This document shows positions 1-10,000 of a DNA stretch of 64,000 bases, in pieces (within the stretch, counting starts at the first letter, position 1; the number at the start of each line of letters is the position of its first letter). Source of the DNA: Bacteroides intestinalis. GTDB lineage: Bacteria > Bacteroidota > Bacteroidia > Bacteroidales > Bacteroidaceae. The stretch covers positions 620,001 through 684,000 of the forward strand of contig NZ_CABJDN010000003.1 in assembly GCF_902364365.1 (NCBI RefSeq), read 5' to 3'. Position numbers and translations under genes: made by a program. The notes under the pieces were generated by a model. It was not told where the DNA came from. It saw only the letters and a program-made list of their open reading frames with translations, and made no database searches.

Positions 1-1956
1 CATACTTTTACCGTTAATAAACAGTTCTGCTTTAGGGTAATTAGTATAGCAAAACACAGGAACGTTTTGTCCTAAGCGCTCTTCCCAATTCCAATGCGGA
101 AGTAGGTGCAATACAGGCGTTTTACTCCATTTACTCTGGTAAAGGTAGAATCGATCTTTCTTCATTCCTGCCAAGTCGACAATACCAAAATAAGAACTAC
201 GTGCCGGAGTACCTTCATTATAAGGCGTCGGCTCTCCCAAATAATCAAAGCCAGTCCAAACAAATTCACCGAATATAAAATCACAATCATCTTGTTGTTC
301 AAATTCTGTATCCGGCGTAGATGCCCACCTTGGATATTCCATATCATAAGACGACACATGGTAATCTTCATAGCAGGCTCCTGGTTTCTCGGTTACTGGA
401 AATTTATATTCACCACGACTACTCACTGTAGATGCGGTTTCACTTCCATAGAGTATGTAATCGGGATGTGCATCATGTTGCCTTCTGTAATCGTGAGGTT
501 TATAGTTAAAGCCAACCAAATCGACTACATCCGTCAATCCGTTTTTTATAGCAGCAATATGCCCATTGAAACCTGCTGTCACAGGACGAGTCGGATCTTC
601 CCGATGACAAATGTCAGCAAGCATTCGGGCTACTTCTGCACCATCACGTTGATTTTGCTCGCGTATTTCATTGCCGATGCTCCACATGATAACACATGGA
701 TGGTTTCGATCACGCCGAATCATAGCCTGTAAATCACGCTCTGCCCATTCGTCAAAATAACAATGATAACCATTGGCATTTTTCCCGATTCGCCATTCAT
801 CAAAGGCCTCTACTTGTACTACAAACCCCATACGATCACACAAATCAAGCAGCTCGGGAGCAGGAGGATTATGGGACGTGCGGATAGCATTGCACCCCAT
901 TTCTTTCATAATTTCCAACTGTCGTTCTATAGCCCGCACATTGACAGCTGCTCCTAAAGGTCCCAAATCATGATGCAAGCAGACTCCTTTTAGCTTTATA
1001 GATTCACCATTCAGAAAAAAGCCTTTGTCTTTGTCAAAACGGATGAAACGTAAACCAAAACTAATTTTATGGGTATCCATCAGTTGGTCGCCTACATATA
1101 CATTGGAAACCAGTTGATATAAGTGGGGGGTATCGATACTCCATAAAAGAGGCTTTGGGAAGCTTATATCCTGCTCGAATGTAGAATTTCTTTCTCCTAT
1201 GATTCTTCTTTGAGTTCTTTTTTTTCCTACCACGTTACCTTGGGCGTCAATAATAACACTTTCTAAAAGTATCGCACTTTTCTCATCGGCATGGTTCTCT
1301 ATGCATGTGGAGATATGTACTTTTCCTTTCTGTTTGGATACCTCCGGCGTCGTGACAAATATTCCCCAATGCCCAATATTTATCGGATTTGCTACCACTA
1401 AACGTACATTGCGATAAAGTCCGGCTCCTGAATACCAACGAGACGATTCCGGCTTATTTTCCAGACGCACTACCAATATGTTTTTCCCTGAGTAATTCCA
1501 TTTATCAGTCAAGTCAAAGGCGAAAGAAGAATAACCATAGGGCCATTCTCCAATATATTGCCCATTCAGGTAAACTTTAGACAAACTCATAGCTCCATCA
1601 AACTCTACCCTAATCCGCTTACCTGCCATTGAAGCATTGGACATTATATCAGTACGATAATATCCTACACCAAAAGCCGGTAAGGCTCCTGTACGTCCAG
1701 TGCGTATCCGAGGAGCCTTATCACCATCTTCTAAAACTTGAACCGATTGCATATCAATACGCATGTCGAAAGGCTTATCTATCGCCCAGTCATGAGGTAC
1801 ACGTATTTGTTCCCAATCATTATCGTCAAAGTCTGGTCTAATAGCATTAGGAACATCACCAAAGTGAAATTTCCAAGAGGTCAATGGAATCTGTTCGCAA
1901 GCAATGACAGAGACATTCCATAGTATCAAAACAAAAAATATGATTTTCCTTTCCAT
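1..1956 (-). CDS. GH2 family glycoside hydrolase (beta-galactosidase type), C-terminus cut by window edge
   Basis: Exo-acting glycosidase of family 2, probably a beta-galactosidase, exported as a lipoprotein (hydrophobic N-terminus, Cys20 after VIA). The frame is open for 652 codons from the ATG at 1956 to base 1. An N-terminal jelly-roll region begins after the signal (LTSWKFHFGD). The TIM barrel carries WSIGNE with the acid/base Glu430, and YGSETAS with the likely nucleophile Glu506. The last visible residues (AELFINGKSM) match the C-terminal DUF4982-like sandwich, so roughly 150 or more residues are probably missing. It is the last visible gene of the minus-strand PUL, 207 bp downstream of the sulfatase gene. 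Substrate specificity within GH2 (galactosidase, glucuronidase, others) cannot be fixed from sequence; the sulfatase neighbour favours a galactose-containing sulfated glycan, which is inference. Confidence 0.9.
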   Translation of the reverse strand, partial: MERKIIFFVLILWNVSVIACEQIPLTSWKFHFGDVPNAIRPDFDDNDWEQIRVPHDWAIDKPFDMRIDMQSVQVLEDGDKAPRIRTGRTGALPAFGVGYYRTDIMSNASMAGKRIRVEFDGAMSLSKVYLNGQYIGEWPYGYSSFAFDLTDKWNYSGKNILVVRLENKPESSRWYSGAGLYRNVRLVVANPINIGHWGIFVTTPEVSKQKGKVHISTCIENHADEKSAILLESVIIDAQGNVVGKKRTQRRIIGERNSTFEQDISFPKPLLWSIDTPHLYQLVSNVYVGDQLMDTHKISFGLRFIRFDKDKGFFLNGESIKLKGVCLHHDLGPLGAAVNVRAIERQLEIMKEMGCNAIRTSHNPPAPELLDLCDRMGFVVQVEAFDEWRIGKNANGYHCYFDEWAERDLQAMIRRDRNHPCVIMWSIGNEIREQNQRDGAEVARMLADICHREDPTRPVTAGFNGHIAAIKNGLTDVVDLVGFNYKPHDYRRQHDAHPDYILYGSETASTVSSRGEYKFPVTEKPGACYEDYHVSSYDMEYPRWASTPDTEFEQQDDCDFIFGEFVWTGFDYLGEPTPYNEGTPARSSYFGIVDLAGMKKDRFYLYQSKWSKTPVLHLLPHWNWEERLGQNVPVFCYTNYPKAELFINGKSM

Positions 1957-2046
1957 GATATCAATTTTAATAGATAACTCACTAATACCCCACTAAAATT
2001 AGGGTGAATTAAAAACTAAATAAGCCTCCATAATTTTAGACTACAA

Positions 2047-2115
2047 GAACATAGTGATAATCGTATAAATGTTATAATTGGACACTATAAATTTAAAACT
2101 TTTATCGCTATGTTC
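2047..2115. repeat. imperfect inverted repeat between sulfatase and GH2 genes
   Basis: Two 14-nt arms, GAACATAGTGATAA at 2047-2060 and TTATCGCTATGTTC at 2102-2115, pair with one G/T mismatch around a 41-nt AT-rich loop. In the minus-strand transcript it would form a hairpin between the sulfatase and GH2 cistrons. No U-tract follows it, so an mRNA processing or stability role is as likely as termination. Confidence 0.35.
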
Positions 2116-2163
2116 CTATTATTCAAACAAATAAATCAGGCAGTAACATTAAGTTTATGTGAG

Positions 2164-3768
2164 TTAATCTATTGTAATCATACTTCCCCACCAATCTTCA
2201 TTAGGCTCCCAGTCAGGTCTAAACATTTGCATTCTATTCTCTTCTTGCTTTTGTAAAACTTCAGTTTTCCATACCAGCTTTACTTGAGCTTCTTTTTGAG
2301 GAATATATTCAGGATCAGGCAGAGGTAGTTTAGCGTCTACTTCTATTAGCCAAGCGTCAAGCAAAGTCTTTAATTCCTTAACCTTCTCCGGATATTGAAT
2401 ATTCAACGGCTCGCTTTCGCTAATATCAATGGCTAAATTGTATAACTCACAGTGTTGGTCTTCATAATAGTATATCAACTTCCAATCTCCTTTGCGAATT
2501 ACTGACGAAGGATCTCCACCCTGATTTCCATAATGCGGATAATGCCAGAACAAGGCGCGTTCTTCTATCTTATCTTTATTGATAAGGGGGAATATACTGA
2601 CACCGTCTTTGTGCTGTTCGGGCACAAAAGGAAGCCCAGCATAATCAAGTATCGTAGGATAGAAATCGGTACCTATCACAGGAGTCTCGCAAATTGTTCC
2701 TGATTGACAATCGGGATATTGCATCAACAAAGGAACCCGAATTCCACCTTCCCATTGGCGACCTTTACCACCACGCAAGGGCAATAATGAAGTGGAATAA
2801 TTATCTCCTGTAGAGACACCTCCATTGTCACTCGTAAAAATGATTAAAGTATTCTTATCCAACCCCATTTCAGCTATGGCATCCAACACATTGCCTATGG
2901 CATCGTCCATTTGTTTAATTAATCCGGCATAGACAGGATTGTCTTGTGTTTGTCGTACTGGCAACGTACGATCTACTGCAAACCCACTTTCTTTTATTCC
3001 CAACTGTTCCGCTTTATTTCTGAAATAATTCCAGTTTTCTTTAGTCGTTTGAATCGGCCCGTGTACTGCATAAAAGGAGAGATAAGCAAAGAATGGTTTC
3101 TTCTTATTCTTCTTTTCGTGCTCACGTATAAAACTTACCGTTTCATTACTTAACCTCATGGATAAGTTCTCCCCCTTGGGTCCATCTGTTAATTTAGGAT
3201 TATTATAAGGTGCGAAATAGCCGCCTTTGGGATTTCCGGCACTCCAACCACCTTTATTAATATCAAATCCATGATCTTCGGGCCAAGAGCCTTCTTCACC
3301 CAAATGCCATTTACCTGCTATAAAAGTGGTATAACCATTATCGCGAAGACATTCTGCCAATGTATATTCATCCTGTGGAAGATTCCATACATAATCAGCA
3401 GGAAGAAGCTTACTGTGACGTTTCATGCTACGCCAATCTTCACCAGATTTTTCTCCAATCCAATCCGTAACTCCATGGCGAGGAGTATATTTTCCCGTCA
3501 TAATACTTGCACGCGAAGGGCTGGATACCTGACAAGTAGCATATGCATTAGTAAACTTTACGCCACGTTCAGCCAATCGATCCAAGTTAGGGGTTTCATA
3601 GTATTTACTCCCCATACAAGACAAATCATTCCAACCATAGTCATCAGCCAAAATAAACAGCACATTCATAGGCTCTTTTGACGGAGATTTTACTTGTTTT
3701 TTCTGCATTTGGGCTTGCGCTCCAATAGTAGCGCACAAAGAGCCTGCTAAAACTAAAAAAGTTTTCAT
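2164..3768 (-). CDS. Ser-type arylsulfatase (S1 family), secreted
   Basis: Removes sulfate esters from a glycan in the periplasm. The 534-residue product starts with a signal peptide ending near AQA-Q20. The metal ligands Asp42-Asp43 (ILADDYGWND) come first. The formylglycine site reads S82-S-P-S-R86, so the residue to be oxidised is Ser, not Cys; this type needs a radical-SAM maturase (anSME) encoded elsewhere. Further S1 landmarks are GKWHLG and FTSDNGG. Length is normal for Bacteroides sulfatases. It lies between a GH30-like and a GH2 gene on the same strand, as expected where desulfation precedes or follows exo-cleavage. The SulfAtlas subfamily, and so the sulfate position, is not assigned; the segment around GGYFAPYNN resembles galactose/GalNAc sulfatases, a weak impression only. 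Confidence 0.93.
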   Translation of the reverse strand: MKTFLVLAGSLCATIGAQAQMQKKQVKSPSKEPMNVLFILADDYGWNDLSCMGSKYYETPNLDRLAERGVKFTNAYATCQVSSPSRASIMTGKYTPRHGVTDWIGEKSGEDWRSMKRHSKLLPADYVWNLPQDEYTLAECLRDNGYTTFIAGKWHLGEEGSWPEDHGFDINKGGWSAGNPKGGYFAPYNNPKLTDGPKGENLSMRLSNETVSFIREHEKKNKKKPFFAYLSFYAVHGPIQTTKENWNYFRNKAEQLGIKESGFAVDRTLPVRQTQDNPVYAGLIKQMDDAIGNVLDAIAEMGLDKNTLIIFTSDNGGVSTGDNYSTSLLPLRGGKGRQWEGGIRVPLLMQYPDCQSGTICETPVIGTDFYPTILDYAGLPFVPEQHKDGVSIFPLINKDKIEERALFWHYPHYGNQGGDPSSVIRKGDWKLIYYYEDQHCELYNLAIDISESEPLNIQYPEKVKELKTLLDAWLIEVDAKLPLPDPEYIPQKEAQVKLVWKTEVLQKQEENRMQMFRPDWEPNEDWWGSMITID

Positions 3769-3787
3769 ATTAAGTTATTTTTAATTT

Positions 3788-3819
3788 GGTAGAACTTCAA
3801 GTATCTACCGTTTTTTTTT
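3788..3819 (+). terminator. terminator-like hairpin read on the plus strand inside a minus-strand operon
   Basis: GGTAGA (3788-3793) pairs with TCTACC (3804-3809), with an inner ACT/AGT extension, and is followed on the plus strand by G and nine T. In the minus-strand mRNA the U-run is absent, so it would not stop PUL transcription. It could block antisense transcription between the sulfatase and GH30-like genes. Confidence 0.4.
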
Positions 3820-3867
3820 ATTTTAAAACACTTAAATTATATCTGTACATAGTAGGCAGAATTCTTA

Positions 3868-5295
3868 CTATTCCACTTCCACTTTGAAGAAATAAAGAGA
3901 TTCTGCACCAATAGTTTGTCTGAAAGAATTCCGAGTCGTCTTTGTTAGTTCTTTAGAACTTCCATATTTAGGCAAGTTTTCATTCCACACTGTATACTCA
4001 ATAGACGAACCTTTTATTTTTCTACTACCTAACCTAAATTCAACATTCTTAAGATCATCTTGCGACTTGTTTAATATCCAAACTGATAGAATATTACCTT
4101 TTATAAAAGCAGCAGTTACTGCAGAATTCGGCATATCTATATCGACATATTTACCTCCATTCACATTGTTTACAACCTTCTTGAATATTTCATATTTTGT
4201 AGTTTTTATGATTCTTCCATCTTGCCAGTGTGCCCAAATCATTGAATGATTCTTACCTGAAAAAGGACCATAAAACAACCAAGTACTCATCCCTACAAAA
4301 CCAGCACGGAAATGATTCCATAAACTTTCAGAGTTCATAATCTCATCTTTCGTTTCAATGCCTATCCATCCATGCACTTCAGTATTCCAAGGTGCTTTCC
4401 CAAGTTCCTGAGCCTTTTTAACAAAATCTTCTCTACTTCCTTCCTCATTTGTATTATGAGTAGAAAGTATATCTATAGCATTCACCTCACCATTACCGGT
4501 ATTAATAGAATTTATCCAAGCAATACCTCGCTTATAGTTCCAGGAAGAGGGTCCTATCAGTTTAGGCATATTCACGCCCGGATCCAATTTACTACGAATT
4601 TGCTCATTCATAATTTTCACTTGAGCAGGATTCACTATAGGTTTTTCGTTGGTTACATCCAAATAAGTAATTTTAAATCCTTTTGATCCCATATAATTGA
4701 GATAATCAGCATAATATTGTATTAATGCATCTAGGTCTAATTCACCATCCACCCATTTGGGCACTTCGACACCATCTATTTTTTTAGTTCCATTCTGTTT
4801 GAATTTCATTATCCAAGCAGGAACAGGAGACCATGGAACATTTTTTTCATGTCCCCATATGCTCTCTTTTTCTTCTTTAGTGTATGCCTCTCCCAACGGA
4901 CGCGGACTTGCAAAGAACTCGATATTTGGATTAGCTTTTTTCATAGCTTCCATCATTACTAAAATATCTTCCGTATAAGCTGTCTCATCTTTTACACCTT
5001 TTTCACGTTCGTACTTACAATTGATGGCAACACGGACAAATTTCGATTGCAATTCTTTTACACCCAAATCGGCTAATTCATCTTTGATATAATTTTTCCA
5101 ATACCATAATCTTTCAGCGTCAATTCCCAAATAAATATCTTGTTTTTCTGTTTCTGATATATTTACAGGTATTACCTCTTCAGAATCAGGTATCTCTGGG
5201 CCTTCTCCATCGGAAGGGAGAGAAGTATCAATACTTTCACCTTTACAGGATAAAACCATTGCAAGAAATACTAACACCAAAATGTTTTTTTTCAT
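3868..5295 (-). CDS. clan GH-A glycoside hydrolase, GH30-like lipoprotein
   Basis: Probable retaining endo- or exo-glycosidase at the cell surface or in the periplasm. The lipobox LAMVLSC places the lipidated Cys at 17, followed by an acidic, Ser/Pro-rich linker to about residue 45. The TIM barrel has VTNEKP with Asn216-Glu217 as acid/base on strand 4 and NTEVHGW with Glu306 as nucleophile on strand 7. A PWSPVPAW segment near residue 155 resembles the GH30 motif, and a C-terminal beta-sandwich follows from about residue 390. Family membership is called from this architecture, not from a search; GH39, GH86 or an unlisted GH-A family remain possible. It is downstream of susD behind an intercistronic hairpin and 99 bp upstream of the sulfatase gene. 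Confidence 0.7.
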   Translation of the reverse strand: MKKNILVLVFLAMVLSCKGESIDTSLPSDGEGPEIPDSEEVIPVNISETEKQDIYLGIDAERLWYWKNYIKDELADLGVKELQSKFVRVAINCKYEREKGVKDETAYTEDILVMMEAMKKANPNIEFFASPRPLGEAYTKEEKESIWGHEKNVPWSPVPAWIMKFKQNGTKKIDGVEVPKWVDGELDLDALIQYYADYLNYMGSKGFKITYLDVTNEKPIVNPAQVKIMNEQIRSKLDPGVNMPKLIGPSSWNYKRGIAWINSINTGNGEVNAIDILSTHNTNEEGSREDFVKKAQELGKAPWNTEVHGWIGIETKDEIMNSESLWNHFRAGFVGMSTWLFYGPFSGKNHSMIWAHWQDGRIIKTTKYEIFKKVVNNVNGGKYVDIDMPNSAVTAAFIKGNILSVWILNKSQDDLKNVEFRLGSRKIKGSSIEYTVWNENLPKYGSSKELTKTTRNSFRQTIGAESLYFFKVEVE

Positions 5296-5355
5296 ATAAA
5301 ATATATTGCACTCTCAAATAGTCAGGAGCTATATTATTATTCTGTTATTGAAAAG

Positions 5356-5394
5356 TTACTGTATAGTATCACTTAAGTAAATACTATACAGTAA
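5356..5394 (-). repeat. 14-bp perfect hairpin between susD and the GH30-like gene
   Basis: TTACTGTATAGTAT (5356-5369) and its exact complement (5381-5394) flank an 11-nt loop that itself contains ACTTAAGT. In the minus-strand mRNA the stem sits 44 nt after the susD stop. It is AT-rich and not followed by a clean U-run. A role in protecting susCD mRNA or lowering distal gene expression is inferred. Confidence 0.55.
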
Positions 5395-5437
5395 TCTATA
5401 TTTATTGTTTTTTAAGCAAACACAATGATATATACAT

Positions 5438-7012
5438 CTACATCGGGTTTTGCTCAATCAGACCACCGGAAAGGTCTATTTCTGTTTGAGGAATTGGGAA
5501 CAAATTGTGAACACCTTCTTCAAAATAATAACCCTTATTTTGAGCTTCCTTTTTGTTATCCCATTCCCATTTATCAGCCGTACTTTCATTCATGTTACGA
5601 ACTACAAATGTTCCGGTCGGCCCCATGATATAAGATAGCATAGACTTACTTTCATCATTAGGATTCTTCCATCTGCGAAGGTCGTACAAGCGTTGCCCTT
5701 CACAAGCAAATTCTAATCTGCGTTCTTTGTAAATGGCATATTTTAAATCATCACCGGTCAGTGCCATGTCTGTAGTTAAACCAACACGATCACGTACACG
5801 CTTCAGAGACCCCAACGCACCAGACTCATTATTGTTATGATAAGCAGCTTCGGCATGAATCAATAACACATCTGCAAAACGCATCATATGGTAATTCAAA
5901 GGATGCCTTGGTTGATTATAAGGAATTGTTCTTTTAGCTTTGGGTATGTAGTACTTACGGCACACGCGTGCGGATTTATGTTTCGCAGGGGTGATTTTAT
6001 ATTTTAAAGCATCAGGATCACCATATACATCTTGGTTATGCACCATAATGGTATTTTTCAAGCGTATATCATCTCCTTCATCTTTATATGCTTTTTCTAA
6101 ATCAGAAGTAGGTAATCCCCATGACCATCCATTATCATCACGGCAACCCATGATCGTTGTATAATATGAACCATATTGTCCAAAAGTGCTATTGTTACTA
6201 TATTGTATTTGAAATACAGCTTCTTTACCATTACTATTATCAACATTCCATACATCGGAAAAATCATCTTCCAAGTCATATTGACCAGAATCGATAACTT
6301 CAAAGGCATATTGTTCTGCTAGATCCCAATCTTCCGTATATAAATTAGCTTTTGCCAAATATGCTGTAGCAGCTCCCCAGGTGGCTCTTCCTGCTTCTTT
6401 TGCAACTACCGGCAATACTTTGCGAGCTTCCATCAAGTCTTTCTTAATAAAATCATATGTATCCGCTACCGATGATCTTGACAAATGCAGTTCAATAGGA
6501 GTCAAAGGTTCACTCGTTAAAGGTACTCCGCCAAAGTTTTTCACTAATTCAAAGTAAGCAACAGCACGCAAAAATTTAGCTTCAGCAATCATTTCATCTT
6601 TGGCCTCCTGATTATCAAAAGGAGCTTCGGTAATCTTTTTAATTATCAAATTGCAATTATAGATTGTTTTGAAGTTTCTTGCATAGAAATTACCCACATG
6701 TTCATTGTTAGCCTTTCCCTTGAACAGGTAATGAGCTATCTCCAGATATTTCTCTCCATTTTGAGTAGTATTTCCAGCCCAACAATCATCAGTAGCCATG
6801 TCAGACATAACTCTGAGTATACAGATTTGTCCCCATTCAATAGGCATCAAAGAGCGATAGCATCCATTCAGTCCATAAATACATTCTTGCTCGGTTTTGT
6901 AGAACGAGTCAGCATCCAACGATCCATAAACTGGCTGATCGAGAAACCCTTCGCAAGAAGTTCCTCCCAATAATAAAATGATCAAAAGATATAAGTTTGC
7001 AATTTTTTTCAT
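5438..7012 (-). CDS. SusD/RagB-family outer-membrane glycan-binding lipoprotein
   Basis: Surface lipoprotein that forms the lid of a SusCD transporter and binds the target glycan. The 524-residue sequence has the lipobox GGTSC with Cys20, then FLDQPVYGSLDADSFYKTEQE, the classic mature N-terminus of the SusD family. TPR-like helices around residues 70-240 (AKFLRAVAYFELVKNFGGVPL) and the ADVLLIHAEAAY helix near residue 390 are typical. The C-terminus ends with FPIPQTEIDLSGGLIEQNP, as SusD proteins do. It starts 23 bp after the susC stop, so the two are co-transcribed and form one complex. The bound glycan cannot be told from sequence. Confidence 0.97.
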   Translation of the reverse strand: MKKIANLYLLIILLLGGTSCEGFLDQPVYGSLDADSFYKTEQECIYGLNGCYRSLMPIEWGQICILRVMSDMATDDCWAGNTTQNGEKYLEIAHYLFKGKANNEHVGNFYARNFKTIYNCNLIIKKITEAPFDNQEAKDEMIAEAKFLRAVAYFELVKNFGGVPLTSEPLTPIELHLSRSSVADTYDFIKKDLMEARKVLPVVAKEAGRATWGAATAYLAKANLYTEDWDLAEQYAFEVIDSGQYDLEDDFSDVWNVDNSNGKEAVFQIQYSNNSTFGQYGSYYTTIMGCRDDNGWSWGLPTSDLEKAYKDEGDDIRLKNTIMVHNQDVYGDPDALKYKITPAKHKSARVCRKYYIPKAKRTIPYNQPRHPLNYHMMRFADVLLIHAEAAYHNNNESGALGSLKRVRDRVGLTTDMALTGDDLKYAIYKERRLEFACEGQRLYDLRRWKNPNDESKSMLSYIMGPTGTFVVRNMNESTADKWEWDNKKEAQNKGYYFEEGVHNLFPIPQTEIDLSGGLIEQNPM

Positions 7013-7035
7013 GATAATATTCTTTTAAATACAAC

Positions 7036-10000
7036 TTAAAATGACATTTTTAATCCAAATATATAGGTACGAGGTTGAGGATACAATCCATTATCAATAC
7101 CAGCGCTCAATGTACTACCTCCAACTTCAGGATCTTGTCCGGAATAGCCCGTTATAACAAACAAATTCTCTACAGAAGCATACACACGGAGCTTTGACAT
7201 GCCCCAAAATTTCTTGGGAATTGTATATCCCAACTGCATGCTCCTACAACGCAAGAATGATGCATCTTCAACAAAGTAAGTAGACACCTTGCTAAGATTT
7301 CCATTCAAGTCTACACCCGACAATCTAGGCATAGTAGCATTTCGTTCATTACCTTCACGCCATACAGAATTATACACTCCTTTGAATACATTGAAGTCGT
7401 TTTTAGCCGTAGTATGTCTAAACTTCGTATTGCAGAAATTATCGCCACCCAACGATGCGTAAAAGGAAGTAGAGAAATCAAAATCTTTATAAGTTAAGTT
7501 AATATTTAAGCCAAGATTCAAATCGGGATAAGGATTGCCAATCGCCGTTCTATCTTTGTCATCAATAGTACCACTATTATCCAAATCTCTAAACTTCAAG
7601 TCACCAGGTCGGGCGTTACCCTGAATAGGTACTCCATCCTTTGCATAATTGTCTATTTCGTCTTGATTTTGGAAAATTCCGTCTACAATATAGCCATAGT
7701 ATTCACCGATAATTCCGCCCTCAACGGTACGGGTAACATTTCCACCTCCATCGAAACTACCACCCCACAAAGCCTCACCATCAGCTAAGGTCTTAGCTTT
7801 GTTTTTAGAGTGCGAAGCTGTCAATCCAATTTTCATACTCCAATCCTTGAACTTTTCCATATAAGTTGCAGAAACTTCCCAACCGTTCACTTGAATGCAT
7901 CCGACATTAGTCCAGATCTTTCCGGGATAGCCACTATACCATGGATTAGCACACTGCATCAACATATCTTCTGTTTTGCGCACGTAATAGTCAGCAGAAA
8001 CAGAGAATCTGTTCCTAAAGAAAGAAGCATCAACACCGACATTGGCATCCTTTACTGTTTCCCATTTCACATCAGGATTCTTCACGCCACCGGGAAGATA
8101 AGCAATCTGCAAATCTTTATCCGATCCAAAAGGATAATAGCTACCGCTCAAGATGTCAAGATAAGCACCGTTGTCAATATTTTGATTACCAATCTGCCCC
8201 CATCCAACACGTAACTTAAGATCATTAACGATTTCAGAATCTTTTAGGAAGCCTTCACCACTTATTCTCCATGCAGCAGAAACAGAGGGGAAAAAAGCCC
8301 ATTTGTTCTTATCCATAAATTTGGATGAGCCATCGTATCGTCCTGTCATAGTTAAATAGTAACGATTGTCATAGTTGTAATTCACACGGAACAAATATGA
8401 AAGAAGAGTATTGATACTTGTATTACCAGTTAAAGTCATTTCTCCCGTAGCAGCATCAATTTGTCTCAAAGACTCAAATTCTCCAGGCAAATCATTTCTG
8501 GATCCTTGCAATGTTCTACTTCTATATTTCTCCATGGTCATACCAGCCATGAGAGTAAACGAATGCTTTTGGATTTTCTTTTCATACGTAGCTGTGTTGT
8601 TCCACGACCAATTAGAACTGTTGTTGTGTCTGCGTTCTATCTTGGATCTTTCATTTCTTTCCAAATTATCAATAAAAAAAGTAGGGCTAAATATATCCTT
8701 TTCATTAAATCTAAATCCCAATCCTAATTGCGAACGAAGAGTCAATCCTGCTATCGGTTTCACTGTTAGTGTGGAGTTACTTATGAAACGATAGCTGGAG
8801 TAAGAATCATTACCTGCACGTGCCACAGCACCTACCGGGTTATGAGCTTGGTTATGTATGGAACGATGATACCAATTGAGCGGTTTGGAACGATCGTTAA
8901 CTCCATCATTTACACGTTCTTCTTCTGGAATAAAAACTGGAGTAGTCGGGTCCATCTTAAGGATATTACCAACGACTCCCGGAGTATCTTCCTGTCCTTC
9001 AAAACTAACATTCAGATTTTGTGTAAAACTGACGTATTTATTAAAATTAAAATCTAAATTAAAACGAGATGATATTTTCTCCCAATAGCCTTTGTCCATC
9101 TGAGAATCCTGACGATAATACCCCAGAGAAGCAGAATAAACAATCTTATCAGAACCACCATTGAATGATAGATTGTATTTCTGTTGTGGAGCAACTTTGT
9201 TCATAACTTCTCTCCACCAATTCGTGGTATGTACATCATTTAAGTCGGGGAATGGCAAAGCTGCATCCGATCCGTTGTCATTTCTAGCTTTTTCATTCAA
9301 CACTTTAGCATATTCCAGACCATCGGCCATATTAGGAGAACCAATAGTTTGAAAGCCAAACGATGCATCAAACTGAAAATTAACTTTACCTGCTTTACCT
9401 TTTTTAGTAGTGATCAGAATAACACCATTCGAAGCCTGAGTACCATAAATGGCAGTGGCAGAAGCATCTTTAAGTACTTCCATACTTTCTATGTCATTTG
9501 GATCCAAGTATCTAATATCTGTTCCCATTGGAATGCCATCAACCACATATAATGGTCTGTTATCTCCAAAATTTGATATACCACGAATAGTCACACTTGG
9601 ATTACTGCCAGGAGCACCCGACGAATTCACGACTGTAACACCTGCTACTTGTCCTTGCAAAGAGGATTGAACGTTTCCACTAAAGAACTTGTCAATATCT
9701 TCACTCTTAACCGATGAAATAGCGCTTGTCAAATCCTGTTTTCTTGCTGTTCCATAGCCCACCACTACAATTTCATCTAAAGCATTGGTGTTTTCGGAAA
9801 GCACTACACGAAAATTTGTTTTTCCTTTAATTGATAATTGCTTATCAACATATCCTATAAAAGTAATCTTCAGAATTGCATCAGAACTTACAGTAAGAGT
9901 AAAAGCTCCTTCAATATCAGATATTGTACCATTACTTGTTCCTTTTTCCATAATGTTGGCACCGACAATTGGCTCGTTCCGTTCATCCACCACCACTCCT

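Noticed and set aside
3868..5295. GH86 porphyranase/agarase assignment
   Set aside because: Attractive with a sulfatase neighbour, but no GH86 motif was recognised; the GH30-like label is kept.
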